Position numbers and translations under genes: made by a program. From Methylocaldum szegediense (lineage in GTDB: Bacteria; Pseudomonadota; Gammaproteobacteria; Methylococcales; Methylococcaceae), in contig NZ_OX458333.1 of the NCBI RefSeq assembly GCF_949769195.1, forward strand, positions 3,630,001 to 3,694,000: a stretch of 64,000 nt of DNA, given 5' to 3'. Of this stretch, positions 12,172 through 21,615 are shown one piece after another (positions within the stretch are counted from its first letter, which is position 1; every line of letters starts with the position of its first letter). A model generated the notes under the pieces. The model did no database searches, was not told the DNA's origin, and saw only the letters and a list, made by a program, of their open reading frames with translations.

Positions 12172-13133
12172 GACGGTACTCTCGGATCCTCGGAACCGGC
12201 GGCTATCTCCCCGAAACTATTCTCACCAACGACCAGATCGCTCAGACCGTCGATACGTCTGATGCCTGGATCGTCGAACGGACGGGTATTCGCGAGCGTC
12301 GCATCGCCGGGGAGCACGAAACGGCTTCCAGCATGGCGGAACATGCAGCTCGTCAGGCTTTGCAGTCGGCTGGAATCGAACCGGGAGCGATCGACCTCAT
12401 TATCGTTGCAACCTGTACGCCCGATCGTGTTTTTCCCAGTACCGCTTGTTTGTTACAGCAGCGGTTGGGCATCCAAAATTGTGCAGCATTCGACGTTCAG
12501 GCAGCGTGCTCCGGATTCATATACGCACTCAGTATCGCTGACCAGTATGTCAGGGCAGGAACCGCCCGGCGGGTTCTTGTCGTAGGGAGTGAAGTCATTT
12601 CGCGTATCGTCGACTGGTCGGATCGTACAACCTGTATCCTTTTCGGCGACGGTGCGGGAGCGGTCGTGCTCGAAGCTTCGGATGAGCCAGGGATTTTAAG
12701 CACTCATATCCATTCGGATGGGCAATACCAGCATCTCTTGTACGTGCCAAATTCCCACAGCATTGGAAACGGCGAAGACAAAGATCGATTCCTGAGAATG
12801 CAAGGGAACGAGGTCTTCAAGATCGCTGTCAATACGCTCGGACGCATTGTGGACGAGACCTTGGCCGCCAATAATCTGCAGAAATCGGATATCCACTGGC
12901 TAGTGCCTCACCAAGCCAATATACGTATCATCGCCGCTACGGCAAAAAAGCTGCACCTGCCCATGGACCGCGTGGTGACGACCATCGAGAAGCAAGGTAA
13001 TACATCGGCGGCTTCGGTACCGCTCGCTTTGAATGAAGCGGTTCGCGACGGTCGGATTCAGCGCGGACAAATGATCTTGATGGAAGCTTTCGGCGGTGGT
13101 TTTGCGTGGGGCTCGGCCCTAATCCGGTATTAG
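12168..13133 (+). CDS. fabH: beta-ketoacyl-ACP synthase III
   Basis: A 321-aa condensing enzyme that starts fatty-acid synthesis by joining acetyl-CoA to malonyl-ACP. The catalytic triad is visible: Cys114 in QAACSGF, His in VPHQANIRI, and Asn in [10 protein letters not shown]. It starts with GTG, in a GTGA overlap with the plsX stop, which indicates translational coupling. Confidence 0.96.
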   Translation: MRRYSRILGTGGYLPETILTNDQIAQTVDTSDAWIVERTGIRERRIAGEHETASSMAEHAARQALQSAGIEPGAIDLIIVATCTPDRVFPSTACLLQQRLGIQNCAAFDVQAACSGFIYALSIADQYVRAGTARRVLVVGSEVISRIVDWSDRTTCILFGDGAGAVVLEASDEPGILSTHIHSDGQYQHLLYVPNSHSIGNGEDKDRFLRMQGNEVFKIAVNTLGRIVDETLAANNLQKSDIHWLVPHQANIRIIAATAKKLHLPMDRVVTTIEKQGNTSAASVPLALNEAVRDGRIQRGQMILMEAFGGGFAWGSALIRY

Positions 13134-13141
13134 GGGAATTT

Positions 13142-14098
13142 ATGTCTACACATCGCGTCGACGAAGGCTTGGCATTCGTTTTTCCTGGGCAAGGCTCTCA
13201 ATCCGTGGGGATGTTGGCGGAACTCGCTATGACCCAGATCGAAGTGGAGTCCACTTTTCAGACCGCATCTGAAGTACTCGGTTACGATCTCTGGGACTTG
13301 GTGCAGAATGGTCCCGAGGACCGACTCAACCTTACCCAGTTTACCCAGCCGGCCATGTTAGCCGCCGATGTTGCGGCTTGGCGGGTATGGTGCAAACACA
13401 CGCCCGTTAAGCCAGCATGGATGGCGGGTCACAGTTTGGGCGAATACTCGGCTCTGGTGTGTTCGGGCGCTTTGGCGTTCGAGGATGCGGTTCGTCTTGT
13501 GGCCGAGCGCGGCCGATTGATGCAGGAAGCGGTTCCACCCGAAACCGGAGCGATGGCGGCTATTTTGGGGCTGAGCGATGATCAAGTCGTAGACGTATGT
13601 CGCAGGGCAACGACCAGAACGGAACTTGTCGCATCAGCCAATTTCAACGCTCCTGGACAAATCGTGATCGCCGGTCATCGGCCTGCGGTGACGCGGGCCA
13701 TCGAACTCGCGAAAGCAGAGGGGGCCAAGCGAGCCGTCCTTTTACCGGTGAGCGTGCCGTCTCATTGTCCCTTAATGGAAAGGGCCGCCGAGGAATTTAG
13801 GGCAATGCTTGCGGATACCGCGGTCACTATCCCTGAAATCGCCGTGCTGCACAACGTGGACGTGGCGTCCCATTCGGCACCTGAAGTCATCCGGGTGGTT
13901 CTAGAAAAGCAATTGTACAGTCCTGTTCGTTGGGCCGATTCCATCCTATTCATGTCACAACAGGGCGTCACGCGTTTTGTCGAATGCGGTCCCGGTCGAG
14001 TGCTGAGTGGCTTGAACAAGCGGATTGTCCCGACGTCTAGAACCGAGGCGGTTTTTGATCCAAATTCTTTGTCTAAAGCGTTGGAGCTTGTTCAATGA
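13142..14098 (+). CDS. fabD: malonyl-CoA:ACP transacylase
   Basis: A 318-aa enzyme that loads malonyl groups onto ACP. It has FVFPGQGSQSVGM, the catalytic serine in AGHSLGEYSAL, the arginine and histidine regions (VAERGRLMQEAVP, PSHCPLME) and ECGPGRVLSGLNKRI. The ATG at 13142 follows AGGGGAAT directly after the fabH stop; the frame is open upstream inside fabH, but that extension does not belong to the family. It overlaps fabG. Confidence 0.96.
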   Translation: MSTHRVDEGLAFVFPGQGSQSVGMLAELAMTQIEVESTFQTASEVLGYDLWDLVQNGPEDRLNLTQFTQPAMLAADVAAWRVWCKHTPVKPAWMAGHSLGEYSALVCSGALAFEDAVRLVAERGRLMQEAVPPETGAMAAILGLSDDQVVDVCRRATTRTELVASANFNAPGQIVIAGHRPAVTRAIELAKAEGAKRAVLLPVSVPSHCPLMERAAEEFRAMLADTAVTIPEIAVLHNVDVASHSAPEVIRVVLEKQLYSPVRWADSILFMSQQGVTRFVECGPGRVLSGLNKRIVPTSRTEAVFDPNSLSKALELVQ

Positions 14099-14832
14099 TG
14101 ACTAAAGTCGCTATTGTAACCGGAGCCAGTCGCGGTATCGGACGTGCCATAGCGCTGCGTTTGGCGAAGGAGGGCCATACCGTGGTAGGCACGGCGACAA
14201 GTGAGTCTGGTGCCGATGCTATCTCCGCGGCTCTGACGGAGGCTGGATTCCGCGGCAAGGGCATGGTGTTGGACGTCTCGGCAGCTGGCTCAATCGAGCC
14301 GTTTTTCGAAGCCGTGAACGACGCGTTCGGGGCACCGCTCATCTTGGTCAATAACGCCGGGATTACGAGGGACAACTTGCTGATGCGGATGAAAGACGAG
14401 GAATGGGAAGACATTATCCGGACCAACCTGTCCTCCGTTTACCGCATGTGTAAAGCGGCTTTGCGCGGAATGATGAAAGCCAGGGAAGGTCGTATGATCA
14501 ATATTACGTCCGTGGTCGGCGCAATGGGAAATGCCGGGCAGACCAATTATGCGGCCGCCAAAGCCGGAATCATTGGGTTCACTAAGTCGCTCGCGAGAGA
14601 AGTCGGGTCGAGGAATATCACTGTAAACGCCGTGGCCCCGGGGTTTATCGATACCGATATGACGCGTGTTCTGCCTGAAGAAAGCCGCAAGGCACTATTG
14701 GATAATATTCCGTTGGGAAGGTTAGGGGCCGCCGACGACATAGCGGGTGTGGTAGCCTTCCTCTGCTCGGAGGATGCCGCCTACATTACTGGCGAAACGA
14801 TACATGTCAACGGTGGCATGTACATGGCGTAA
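14095..14832 (+). CDS. fabG: 3-oxoacyl-ACP reductase
   Basis: A 245-aa short-chain dehydrogenase that reduces 3-oxoacyl-ACP with NADPH. It has the nucleotide motif TGASRGIGRAIALRLA, NNAGITRDNLLMRM, and the Ser-Tyr-Lys set in INITSVVGAMG and QTNYAAAKAG. The C-terminus HVNGGMYMA is typical of FabG. The start codon overlaps the fabD stop (ATGATGA), so a start at 14095 or 14098 cannot be told apart. Confidence 0.96.
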   Translation: MMTKVAIVTGASRGIGRAIALRLAKEGHTVVGTATSESGADAISAALTEAGFRGKGMVLDVSAAGSIEPFFEAVNDAFGAPLILVNNAGITRDNLLMRMKDEEWEDIIRTNLSSVYRMCKAALRGMMKAREGRMINITSVVGAMGNAGQTNYAAAKAGIIGFTKSLAREVGSRNITVNAVAPGFIDTDMTRVLPEESRKALLDNIPLGRLGAADDIAGVVAFLCSEDAAYITGETIHVNGGMYMA

Positions 14833-14934
14833 AGCTGCCCGGTGTTTTTCCCGAAAAGGCTTGTATTCACCGGGTTTCAAATTAAAATTTCCCGACTCAC
14901 TATAACCAGACAAAACAGCTGAGGATATAAAACG

Positions 14935-15165
14935 ATGAGTGATGTAGCAGAGCGTGTTAAGAAGATCGTGGCTGAGCAATTGGGCGTGAAAGAAGAAGTC
15001 TCCAACGAAGCTTCTTTCGTCGACGATCTCGGTGCCGATTCCTTAGACACGGTCGAACTGGTGATGGCGCTGGAAGAAGAGTTTGAATGTGAGATTCCCG
15101 ACGAAGACGCGGAAAAGATCACGACTGTCCAGCAAGCAATAGACTACATCGAAAGCCACATCTGA
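14935..15165 (+). CDS. acpP: acyl carrier protein
   Basis: A 76-aa acidic protein with the phosphopantetheine site [18 protein letters not shown] (attachment Ser in DSL) and the AcpP ending [12 protein letters not shown]. It carries growing acyl chains for all Fab enzymes of this block. Its own terminator follows, as expected for a very highly expressed gene that needs more message than its neighbours. Confidence 0.98.
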   Translation: MSDVAERVKKIVAEQLGVKEEVSNEASFVDDLGADSLDTVELVMALEEEFECEIPDEDAEKITTVQQAIDYIESHI

Positions 15166-15171
15166 TTTAGT

Positions 15172-15219
15172 CCTGCCGCCCCGCACGGTTTTCGGCTTGG
15201 CGGGGCAGGATTGTTTTTT
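15172..15219 (+). terminator. intrinsic terminator after acpP
   Basis: CCTGCC(GCC)CCGC pairs with GCGGGGCAGG, with a 3-nt bulge, followed by ATTGTTTTTTG. It lies between acpP and fabF, so it probably lets only part of the transcripts reach fabF. Confidence 0.75.
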
Positions 15220-15249
15220 GTCAATTTCCAACCCCTCTAAGGCATAACG

Positions 15250-16491
15250 TTGAGTAAAAGGCGCGTGGTCGTTACCGGCTTGGGCGCAGTGTCGCCGGTC
15301 GGGTTAACGGTAAGTGATTCCTGGAAAAGCGTGCTTGAAGGCAAAAGCGGTATCGCGCCTATCGAGCATTTTGACGTTTCGGATTTCTCGACCCGCTTCG
15401 GCGGCAGCGTTAGGGGATTTGATATCACCCGATACATTCCCGAAAAAGAAGCTAAGAAAATGGATGTTTTCATTCATTACGGGCTAGCGGCCAGCTGCGA
15501 AGCGTTCGAAGATTCCGGATTGGAAGTGACGGAAGAAAATGCCGAACGGATCGGCGTTGCCGTCGGTGCCGGTATCGGCGGTATCACGGGAATCGAGAAC
15601 GGGCATAGCGCCTATTTAAAAGGTGGCCCGCGGAAGATTTCCCCGTTTTTCGTACCCAGCAATATCATCAACATGATTTCGGGCAACGTATCCATCAAAT
15701 TCGGATTGAAAGGCCCGAATTTCGCCATTGTTACGGCTTGTACGACGGGCACCCACAATATCGGAGAGGCTGCCCGAGTAATCCAATACGGCGATGCCGA
15801 TGTCATGATTGCCGGTGGTGCGGAAATGGCGACCTCGCCGACCTCATTGGGGGGATTCGCATCGGCGCGTGCCTTGTCCCGGCGTAATGATGATCCGGTC
15901 CGCGCCAGTCGTCCGTGGGACAGAGATCGCGACGGCTTCGTATTGAGCGATGGCGCCGGGGTTTTGGTGTTGGAGGAATTGGAACACGCTAAAAAGCGTG
16001 GGGCGAAAATTTACGCGGAACTGATCGGTTACGGCATGAGCGCCGACGCCTATCACATGACTCAGCCGCCGGAAAGCGGCGAAGGAGCTGCCCGCTGCAT
16101 GCGCAATGCATTGAGAGATGCCGCTATCAACGCCGATCAGGTCGATTACATCAACGCTCACGGAACTTCGACGCCGGCCGGCGATATTGCAGAAACCAGA
16201 GCAGTCAAATCCGTACTCGGTGATCACGCCTACCGTACCCCGATAAGCTCGACCAAGTCCATGACCGGCCATATGCTGGGTGCCGCCGGCGGCATCGAGG
16301 CGATCTTCTCGGTTCTCGCGCTGAGAGATCAGGTCATCCCGCCGACGATCAACCTGGACAACCCAGATCCGGAATGCGATCTCGATTATGTTCCACACAC
16401 GGCTCGTGAAGCGAAGTTGAACATCGTCATGTCGAACTCTTTTGGCTTCGGCGGAACGAACGGCACTTTGATTTTCAGGAAATTTAGCTGA
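15250..16491 (+). CDS. fabF: beta-ketoacyl-ACP synthase II
   Basis: A 413-aa elongating condensing enzyme. The active site Cys is in [15 protein letters not shown], and the two histidines in [11 protein letters not shown] and [13 protein letters not shown]; the ending [14 protein letters not shown] is typical. It begins with a TTG codon: [18 protein letters not shown] is the standard N-terminus, and there is no in-frame ATG nearby. The weak start plus the upstream terminator suggests lower expression than acpP. Confidence 0.96.
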   Translation: MSKRRVVVTGLGAVSPVGLTVSDSWKSVLEGKSGIAPIEHFDVSDFSTRFGGSVRGFDITRYIPEKEAKKMDVFIHYGLAASCEAFEDSGLEVTEENAERIGVAVGAGIGGITGIENGHSAYLKGGPRKISPFFVPSNIINMISGNVSIKFGLKGPNFAIVTACTTGTHNIGEAARVIQYGDADVMIAGGAEMATSPTSLGGFASARALSRRNDDPVRASRPWDRDRDGFVLSDGAGVLVLEELEHAKKRGAKIYAELIGYGMSADAYHMTQPPESGEGAARCMRNALRDAAINADQVDYINAHGTSTPAGDIAETRAVKSVLGDHAYRTPISSTKSMTGHMLGAAGGIEAIFSVLALRDQVIPPTINLDNPDPECDLDYVPHTAREAKLNIVMSNSFGFGGTNGTLIFRKFS

Positions 16492-16553
16492 TTCTCTGGA
16501 CGAATCCGACTCACGCCAGCGGTTGCCGTTGGAAATGGGGTTGGTTCATCTTT

Positions 16554-16581
16554 AAAAGCACGCGTTAAGCGTGCTTTTTGT
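16554..16581 (+). terminator. intrinsic terminator after fabF
   Basis: AAAAGCACGC and GCGTGCTTTT form a perfect 10-bp stem with loop GTTAA, and the stem itself supplies the T run. It separates fabF from pabC. Confidence 0.85.
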
Positions 16582-16623
16582 TATCTTAGGACGACGAAGC
16601 ATTTTAGATTCGCCGATAAGACG

Positions 16624-17484
16624 ATGAGCGGCTCCGGTGCGTATGAAGTTTTGATTGACGGCCAGCCGATGCGCTGCGTGGATGCTGTAGACCGCGGATT
16701 TCAGTACGGCGATGGGACATTCACCACGATCACCATCCGCGAGGGGGTACCGTTATTTTGGCCTTTGCACCTTGCTCGTTTGGAACGAGACTGCCGGCAA
16801 CTCCTCATCCCTTTTCCCGGAGTCGAACATCTAGAACCCGATGTGCGGACGCTTTGCGCGGCACATCCGGACGGAGTGCTGAAGATACAAATCACCCGTG
16901 GTATCGGAGGGCGCGGTTACCGGTTGCCCGAGCCGCAACGGGTGACTCGAGTCCTGAGCATACACCCACCGCCCGATTATCCATCCGAGTTACGGGAAAT
17001 CGGCATCGAGGTTCGGCTCTGCGAAAATCGCCTGGGCATCAACCCTCGTCTGGCCGGCATCAAACACATGAATCGCTTAGAGCAAATCCTCGCCCGCGCT
17101 GAATGGACCGACGATGCGATTCGAGAAGGCATCATGCTGGATACTGAGGGCTATGTCGTTGAGGGCACGATGAGCAACCTTTTTCTAATTAAGAATGGCA
17201 CGCTGTATACGCCGAAAATCGACCGTTGCGGCGTTGCCGGAGTCATGCGGAGTATAACGATCGAGACAGCCCTCCAGCATGGTATGGCTGTCGCAGAATC
17301 GCGTATTACCCTCGAGGAACTTTTCGCCGCCGATGAGGTATTTTTGACAAATTGCGTGATTGAAACATGGCCCGTCAGACGTTTCGGGCATCGAACGTAT
17401 GGCGTGGGACCGATTACACAAGAGATTGATCGATGGCTAAGGACGAAGGCGGAAAACGAGCAGGTCGCGGCGTTCAATGGCTGA
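16624..17484 (+). CDS. pabC: aminodeoxychorismate lyase
   Basis: A 286-aa PLP enzyme of fold type IV that releases p-aminobenzoate and pyruvate from aminodeoxychorismate in folate synthesis. It has DRGFQYGDGTFTTI at the N-terminus, the PLP lysine in LAGIKHMNRLEQ, VEGTMSNLFLI and EVFLTNCVIETWPV. It lies between fabF and mltG as in E. coli, which supports PabC over the related branched-chain aminotransferases. The 3' end overlaps mltG by 52 nt. Confidence 0.92.
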   Translation: MSGSGAYEVLIDGQPMRCVDAVDRGFQYGDGTFTTITIREGVPLFWPLHLARLERDCRQLLIPFPGVEHLEPDVRTLCAAHPDGVLKIQITRGIGGRGYRLPEPQRVTRVLSIHPPPDYPSELREIGIEVRLCENRLGINPRLAGIKHMNRLEQILARAEWTDDAIREGIMLDTEGYVVEGTMSNLFLIKNGTLYTPKIDRCGVAGVMRSITIETALQHGMAVAESRITLEELFAADEVFLTNCVIETWPVRRFGHRTYGVGPITQEIDRWLRTKAENEQVAAFNG

Positions 17485-18470
17485 TCGGGACTATCGTCAT
17501 CGCCGCTAGCTTCCTGATCGGATGGTTATGGATGGATTATCGAGCAGCGCTGGACAGGCCGTTGGTACTCGATCGTCCAGTCTATTTCGAGATTGCCAAA
17601 GGGGATGGCCTGGCGCGCATAAGCACCGAGCTTGAACGACAGGGAATCATAGGCAATCGGATTTGGTTCACACTCAGGGCGTGTATCGACGGGTCGGCCA
17701 GGCAATTGAAATTCGGCGAGTACGAGATTCCGCCGGGAACGACGCTTCGGCAATTGTTGGCGATGTTCGTCGCCGGCAAGGTTCGTCAGCACCCAATTAC
17801 TCTTGTGGAGGGATGGACATTCCGCCAGGTTCTCGCCATGCTGGACCAAAGTCCTCCCCTAACAAAGCTTGCGAGGGGTAAGTCTCCCGAGGAGATCATG
17901 CGAATGGTCGGGGCGCCGGATGAGCATCCGGAAGGTCGTTTCTATCCGGACACTTATTTCGTGACCAAGGGAACCACGGATATCGAGGTTCTCAGGCGAG
18001 CCTATCGGAAGATGCAGGCTGTGCTTGAAGAAGAGTGGGCGAATCGAGACGAAAGGACCACCTATGCCACGCCCTACGAGTCATTGATCGTGGCGTCTAT
18101 CGTGGAGAAGGAAACCGCGCGCCCAGAAGAGCGACCCCTCATCGCCGGCGTGGTTACCCGACGTCTGGCCAAGGGCATGTTGCTACAAACGGATCCGACG
18201 ATCATTTACGGTTTGGGGGATGATTTTTCCGGGAATATCCGCAAAGAGGATCTGCTGAAAGACACGCCTTACAACACCTATGTCCGTGTCGGGTTGCCGC
18301 CGACGCCCATCGCCATGCCGGGGCGCGATTCGATCCACGCGGCTTTGCACCCAGCCGCGGGAGAAAGTCTTTATTTTGTCGCACGCGGCGACGGTACTCA
18401 TGTCTTTACGAACACTCTCGAAGACCATCAGCGTGCGGTCGAACAATTCCAAAAGCGCCGGCATGATTAG
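17433..18470 (+). CDS. mltG: endolytic murein transglycosylase MltG
   Basis: A 345-aa inner-membrane protein of the YceG family that cuts nascent peptidoglycan and so ends glycan strands. It has one N-terminal membrane helix (about residues 16-34, IGTIVIAASFLIGWLWM), a LysM-like middle segment, and the catalytic Glu in VASIVEKETARPEE, followed by LLQTDPTIIYG and NTYVRVGLPPTPI. Overlaps on both sides (52 nt with pabC, 8 nt with tmk) show a tightly packed operon. Confidence 0.94.
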   Translation: MAKDEGGKRAGRGVQWLIGTIVIAASFLIGWLWMDYRAALDRPLVLDRPVYFEIAKGDGLARISTELERQGIIGNRIWFTLRACIDGSARQLKFGEYEIPPGTTLRQLLAMFVAGKVRQHPITLVEGWTFRQVLAMLDQSPPLTKLARGKSPEEIMRMVGAPDEHPEGRFYPDTYFVTKGTTDIEVLRRAYRKMQAVLEEEWANRDERTTYATPYESLIVASIVEKETARPEERPLIAGVVTRRLAKGMLLQTDPTIIYGLGDDFSGNIRKEDLLKDTPYNTYVRVGLPPTPIAMPGRDSIHAALHPAAGESLYFVARGDGTHVFTNTLEDHQRAVEQFQKRRHD

Positions 18471-19083
18471 GGGGAAGTTCGTCACGCTCGAAGGCGGGGA
18501 GGGTGTGGGCAAAACCACTAATCTGGAGTTCATCCGGGATTATTTACAAAGTCACGGCATCAGGTTTCTGGTTACCCGAGAACCGGGCGGGACGCCTATC
18601 GGCGAAGCCATACGCCGGCTGATTATCGAGTCGCAAGGTATGGTGGCCCAGACTGAGCTGTTGTTGATGTTCGCTGCCCGCGCACAACACCTCGAAGAGG
18701 TCATCAAGCCCGCTCTGGCCGAAGGACTCTGGGTTGTTTCTGATCGGTTCACCGACGCTAGCTACGCTTACCAGGGCGGCGGCCGCGGTATCGATACCGG
18801 GGTCATACGCTTTCTCGAAGACTGGCTACAGAAAGGTCTGGAACCGGATCTCACCTTTTTGTTTGACGCTCCGGTTGAAATCGGCCTTAGACGGGCGCGT
18901 GACAGGGGAGGGCTCGACCGCTTCGAAAGCGAGCGGCCCGCGTTCTTGTCCCGGGTCCGGGAAACCTATCGCGAATTAGCCCAACGGTGGCCTCATCGTA
19001 TCAAGCTACTCGATGCAACCCGGCCGCTCGCCGAGGTGCAAGCGGACATCGCCGAGCATCTGGATTCTTTGCGTCAACGCTGA
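18463..19083 (+). CDS. tmk: thymidylate kinase
   Basis: A 206-aa kinase converting dTMP to dTDP. The P-loop is LEGGEGVGKTTN at the N-terminus; REPGGTPIGE (DR(E/P) loop) and DRFTDASYAYQGGGRGID follow. The ATG at 18463 gives the family N-terminus MIRGKFVTLEGGEG; the frame is open further upstream inside mltG, but that part is not family-like. It overlaps mltG by 8 nt and holB by 1 nt. Confidence 0.95.
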   Translation: MIRGKFVTLEGGEGVGKTTNLEFIRDYLQSHGIRFLVTREPGGTPIGEAIRRLIIESQGMVAQTELLLMFAARAQHLEEVIKPALAEGLWVVSDRFTDASYAYQGGGRGIDTGVIRFLEDWLQKGLEPDLTFLFDAPVEIGLRRARDRGGLDRFESERPAFLSRVRETYRELAQRWPHRIKLLDATRPLAEVQADIAEHLDSLRQR

Positions 19084-20084
19084 TGGGAACGGATTCGGGC
19101 AACATTCTCTTTCCCTGGCTCGATGAGCCTTGGCAAAGACTGAACGCTTATTTGACTGCTCGGAGACTGCCGCAGGCCTTGTTGATTCATGGCGTTGACG
19201 GGATCGGAAAGACCCGTTTGGCGGAGACTTTCGCCCAGAAACTGCTGTGCAGGAACCCAAGCGACTTCGCATGTGGCGATTGTGCCGGATGCCGCTTGTT
19301 TCTCGCCGGAACCCACCCGGATTTCCTGAAGTTAGAGCCCGCGGAACGAGGAAAGCCGATCGCCGTGGACGCAGTACGGCACTTGATCGCGAACCTTTCC
19401 CTCAAGGCGCAGTATGGCGGCTACCGTGTCGTTGTATTCTGCGAGGCACATCAGTTGAACATCAGTGCAGCCAACGCTCTCCTGAAAACCTTGGAAGAAC
19501 CGGGCGAGAATACCGTTATGTTGTTGCTGACCGACAACCCCTCGGCTCTGCCGGCTACCATCTTCAGCCGCTGCCAGCGTCTTCCGATCGCGCTTCCGGA
19601 CCATGCAGTCGCCGCGCGATGGCTGGAACAGCAAGGAACCGGCGATTCGACGGCGATCTTGTTGGCAGCCGCGAGATATGCTCCGTTGAAGGCTTTGGCG
19701 CTCGCCGACTCGGATGTCGTGGAACGACGGAGCGCGGTATTTTCGGAGTACCGCGACGTGGTGCTTCGGCATCGGGAGCCGGTGTCGCTCGCGGAGAGGT
19801 GGTCGGCGCTGCCGTTTGAGGAGTTGGTCGATTGGATGATTTCCTGGGTGATGGATTTGATCCGTCTTCGCAGCCTACCGGACTATCCCGACTTGGATAA
19901 CCCGGATTTACGCGATGATTTGCGGGCTTTGGGTTCTCGACTACACTTGAAGAGCCTGTTCGAGTTTCTCGACGCGTTGTTACAAGCGAAACGGGCATTG
20001 AACGGTCAACTCAACCGCCAATTGCTTTTGGAAGAACTGTTGATCCATTGGGCACGGCTCGCGTGCTCGCCGCATGTGGATTAG
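19083..20084 (+). CDS. holB: DNA polymerase III delta' subunit
   Basis: A 333-aa clamp-loader subunit. It has a P-loop-like VDGIGKTRLAE, the zinc-module cysteines in CRNPSDFACGDCAGCRLF, and the SRC motif region TIFSRCQRLPI, with ANALLKTLEEPGENT before it. The ATG at 19083 overlaps the tmk stop (TGATG). Position between tmk and a PilZ gene matches many gammaproteobacteria, in which tatD follows; no tatD is present here. Confidence 0.93.
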   Translation: MGTDSGNILFPWLDEPWQRLNAYLTARRLPQALLIHGVDGIGKTRLAETFAQKLLCRNPSDFACGDCAGCRLFLAGTHPDFLKLEPAERGKPIAVDAVRHLIANLSLKAQYGGYRVVVFCEAHQLNISAANALLKTLEEPGENTVMLLLTDNPSALPATIFSRCQRLPIALPDHAVAARWLEQQGTGDSTAILLAAARYAPLKALALADSDVVERRSAVFSEYRDVVLRHREPVSLAERWSALPFEELVDWMISWVMDLIRLRSLPDYPDLDNPDLRDDLRALGSRLHLKSLFEFLDALLQAKRALNGQLNRQLLLEELLIHWARLACSPHVD

Positions 20085-20092
20085 GCCCTGTC

Positions 20093-20449
20093 ATGAGTGC
20101 TAGCGAGAACAAATTACGCCAAGGAATTCTGTCTTTGACCATCCGGGACAAGAACGTTCTCTATGCCGCTTACATGCCGTTCGTCAAGAACGGTGGACTG
20201 TTCATTCCCACCAACCGGGTTTATAGCCTGGGCGAAGAAGTGTTCATGCTGCTGAACCTCATGGATGAATCGGAACGTATTCCGGTCGCCGGAAAGATCA
20301 TCTGGATCACACCTATGGGCGCGGAAGGATCTCGCGCTGCTGGTATCGGTGTGCAATTCAGCGAAGAGGACGGCGGGTCTACCCGTGCCCGAATAGAAAA
20401 CTACCTCGCCGGCAGCCTTGAATCGCAACGGCCGACCCATACGATGTAG
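20093..20449 (+). CDS. PilZ domain protein (type IV pilus assembly type)
   Basis: A 118-aa PilZ protein, the usual size of the PilZ protein needed for type IV pilus assembly that is encoded after holB in pseudomonads. It shows NGGLFIPTNRVYSLGEEVFM, VAGKIIWITPMGA and AAGIGVQF. The strict c-di-GMP motif (RxxxR plus D/NxSxxG) is not evident, as in the pilus type. The ATG at 20093 is favoured over an in-frame start inside holB. The intergenic distance is 8 nt. Confidence 0.85.
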   Translation: MSASENKLRQGILSLTIRDKNVLYAAYMPFVKNGGLFIPTNRVYSLGEEVFMLLNLMDESERIPVAGKIIWITPMGAEGSRAAGIGVQFSEEDGGSTRARIENYLAGSLESQRPTHTM

Positions 20450-20541
20450 ATCGCGATTGCCTGCTGCCTTTTTCCGGCCCCGCGATGAATGGATTTCGGT
20501 ACCATGATCCGGTTTTTCCTCGATCCGGATTCCGGTGAATG

Positions 20542-21240
20542 TCACCCATTCCTTTCGGTGACCGGTGCCGCCGGCTCCGATAAGTAAACTTCCACCCGCC
20601 GATTTGCCGTCCGACCCTGGTGCTGTTCGAAGCCACCGGAGAGCCCTCTCCGTACTCGCGGGCCACGATACGTTCTGCTGGACTGATGCCGTTTCTGCGC
20701 AAGAAACTCTGCACGACTTTTGCTCGGCGCAGGGACAGTTCCCTGTTGTAGGATACCGAACTCGGCTATCCGTATGCCCTTCTATCAGTACATTGCGATC
20801 CGGTTGCTGTTCGAGCGTCTCCACCACTTGGAAAAGATCGGGTCGAACGCAGGGTTTGAGCTTAGCGTTATCATACTCGACCAACACCTTGCCCAAGGTG
20901 ACCAACAGACCGCTCTTGCTCTGTTGAGCCTTGAGCGCGGAAGCCGCTGTCGCAAACGCAATTTCTCGCGCTCATCGCGCAGGTGCTGCTCCCCGGTGTC
21001 GGCTTTTCGCGTTTCGGCCGTGGCCCGTGCGCTTTCTACTTTCGCTTCGGAGAGGTAGATGAGATGGGTGGTTTTGCTCTCGTCGTCGGCGCCTTCAGCC
21101 TGTCGCAAAATACGGCCCGCTTCCGAAAGCGCGACCAGTGCATTTTGCGCGATTTCTGCGTCCTGGAGGGTTTCTCAATCCGAAAAGCGTGCTCTTTCCA
21201 ATGCTTCATTGTGTGTGGCGAAGCCCGAATATATTGCGAT
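20542..21240 (-). pseudogene. decayed OmpA-family protein (DUF4398 + OmpA C-terminal domain)
   Basis: Reading leftwards, pieces of one protein appear in different frames. The N-terminal helical part is HNEALERARFSD, an in-frame TGA, then ETLQDAEIAQNALVALSEAG and RILRQAEGADDESKTT (DUF4398-like). After a shift come LVTLGKVLVEYDNAKLKP and NVLIEGHTDS. After another shift come YNRELSLRRAKVVQSFL, ISPAERIVAREYGEGSPVAS, and after a third, NRRVEVYLSEP. The order is that of an envelope protein with a periplasmic helical region and a peptidoglycan-binding OmpA domain. At least one stop and three frameshifts make it non-functional unless there are sequence errors. Confidence 0.8.
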
Positions 21241-21348
21241 TCGGTTTCGGACTTGAATTTTCGCAGAGGTGGCTCGCAGGTGGAGCACAATCAAAGATTC
21301 GTTATCTGATACCGGCCATCCTCTATTCTAGCCACAATATCGTCTGGA

Positions 21349-21615
21349 CTACTTGTCAAAAAGATTTCCCGCCTTTCGTTTGATGTCCTCGGCGCTGTCC
21401 TTGAGGCTCTGAACTCTTCGTTTCACGATGCGTAACCAATGCCGTGCCCAGGCAAACTCGATCCCGAGAATTGCTAGACCTAAAGGAATCATCAGAAAGG
21501 CCGGGCCTGGCAATACGATTAAAGCGACGCCAATCAACACTATGGATGTTCCGACTACGCCGATGACCACGCGCCGCGCTACCTGATATGTCTTAACGAG
21601 GCTCGTACGTGACAT
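21349..21615 (-). CDS. small PGPGW-type membrane protein
   Basis: An 88-aa protein with a central pair of hydrophobic stretches (VVIGVVGTSIVLIGVALIVL and FLMIPLGLAILGIEFAW) separated by the LPGPA turn of the PGPGW family, and a basic C-terminal helix. GGCGAG lies about 6 nt before the ATG at 21615, which is preferred over longer in-frame starts at 21675 and 21816. The function of the family is not established. Confidence 0.7.
   Translation of the reverse strand: MSRTSLVKTYQVARRVVIGVVGTSIVLIGVALIVLPGPAFLMIPLGLAILGIEFAWARHWLRIVKRRVQSLKDSAEDIKRKAGNLFDK

Noticed and set aside
20114..20905. 263-aa minus-strand ORF as an intact OmpA-like protein
   Set aside because: Only its first part is OmpA-like; the rest is out of frame and runs antisense into the PilZ gene.
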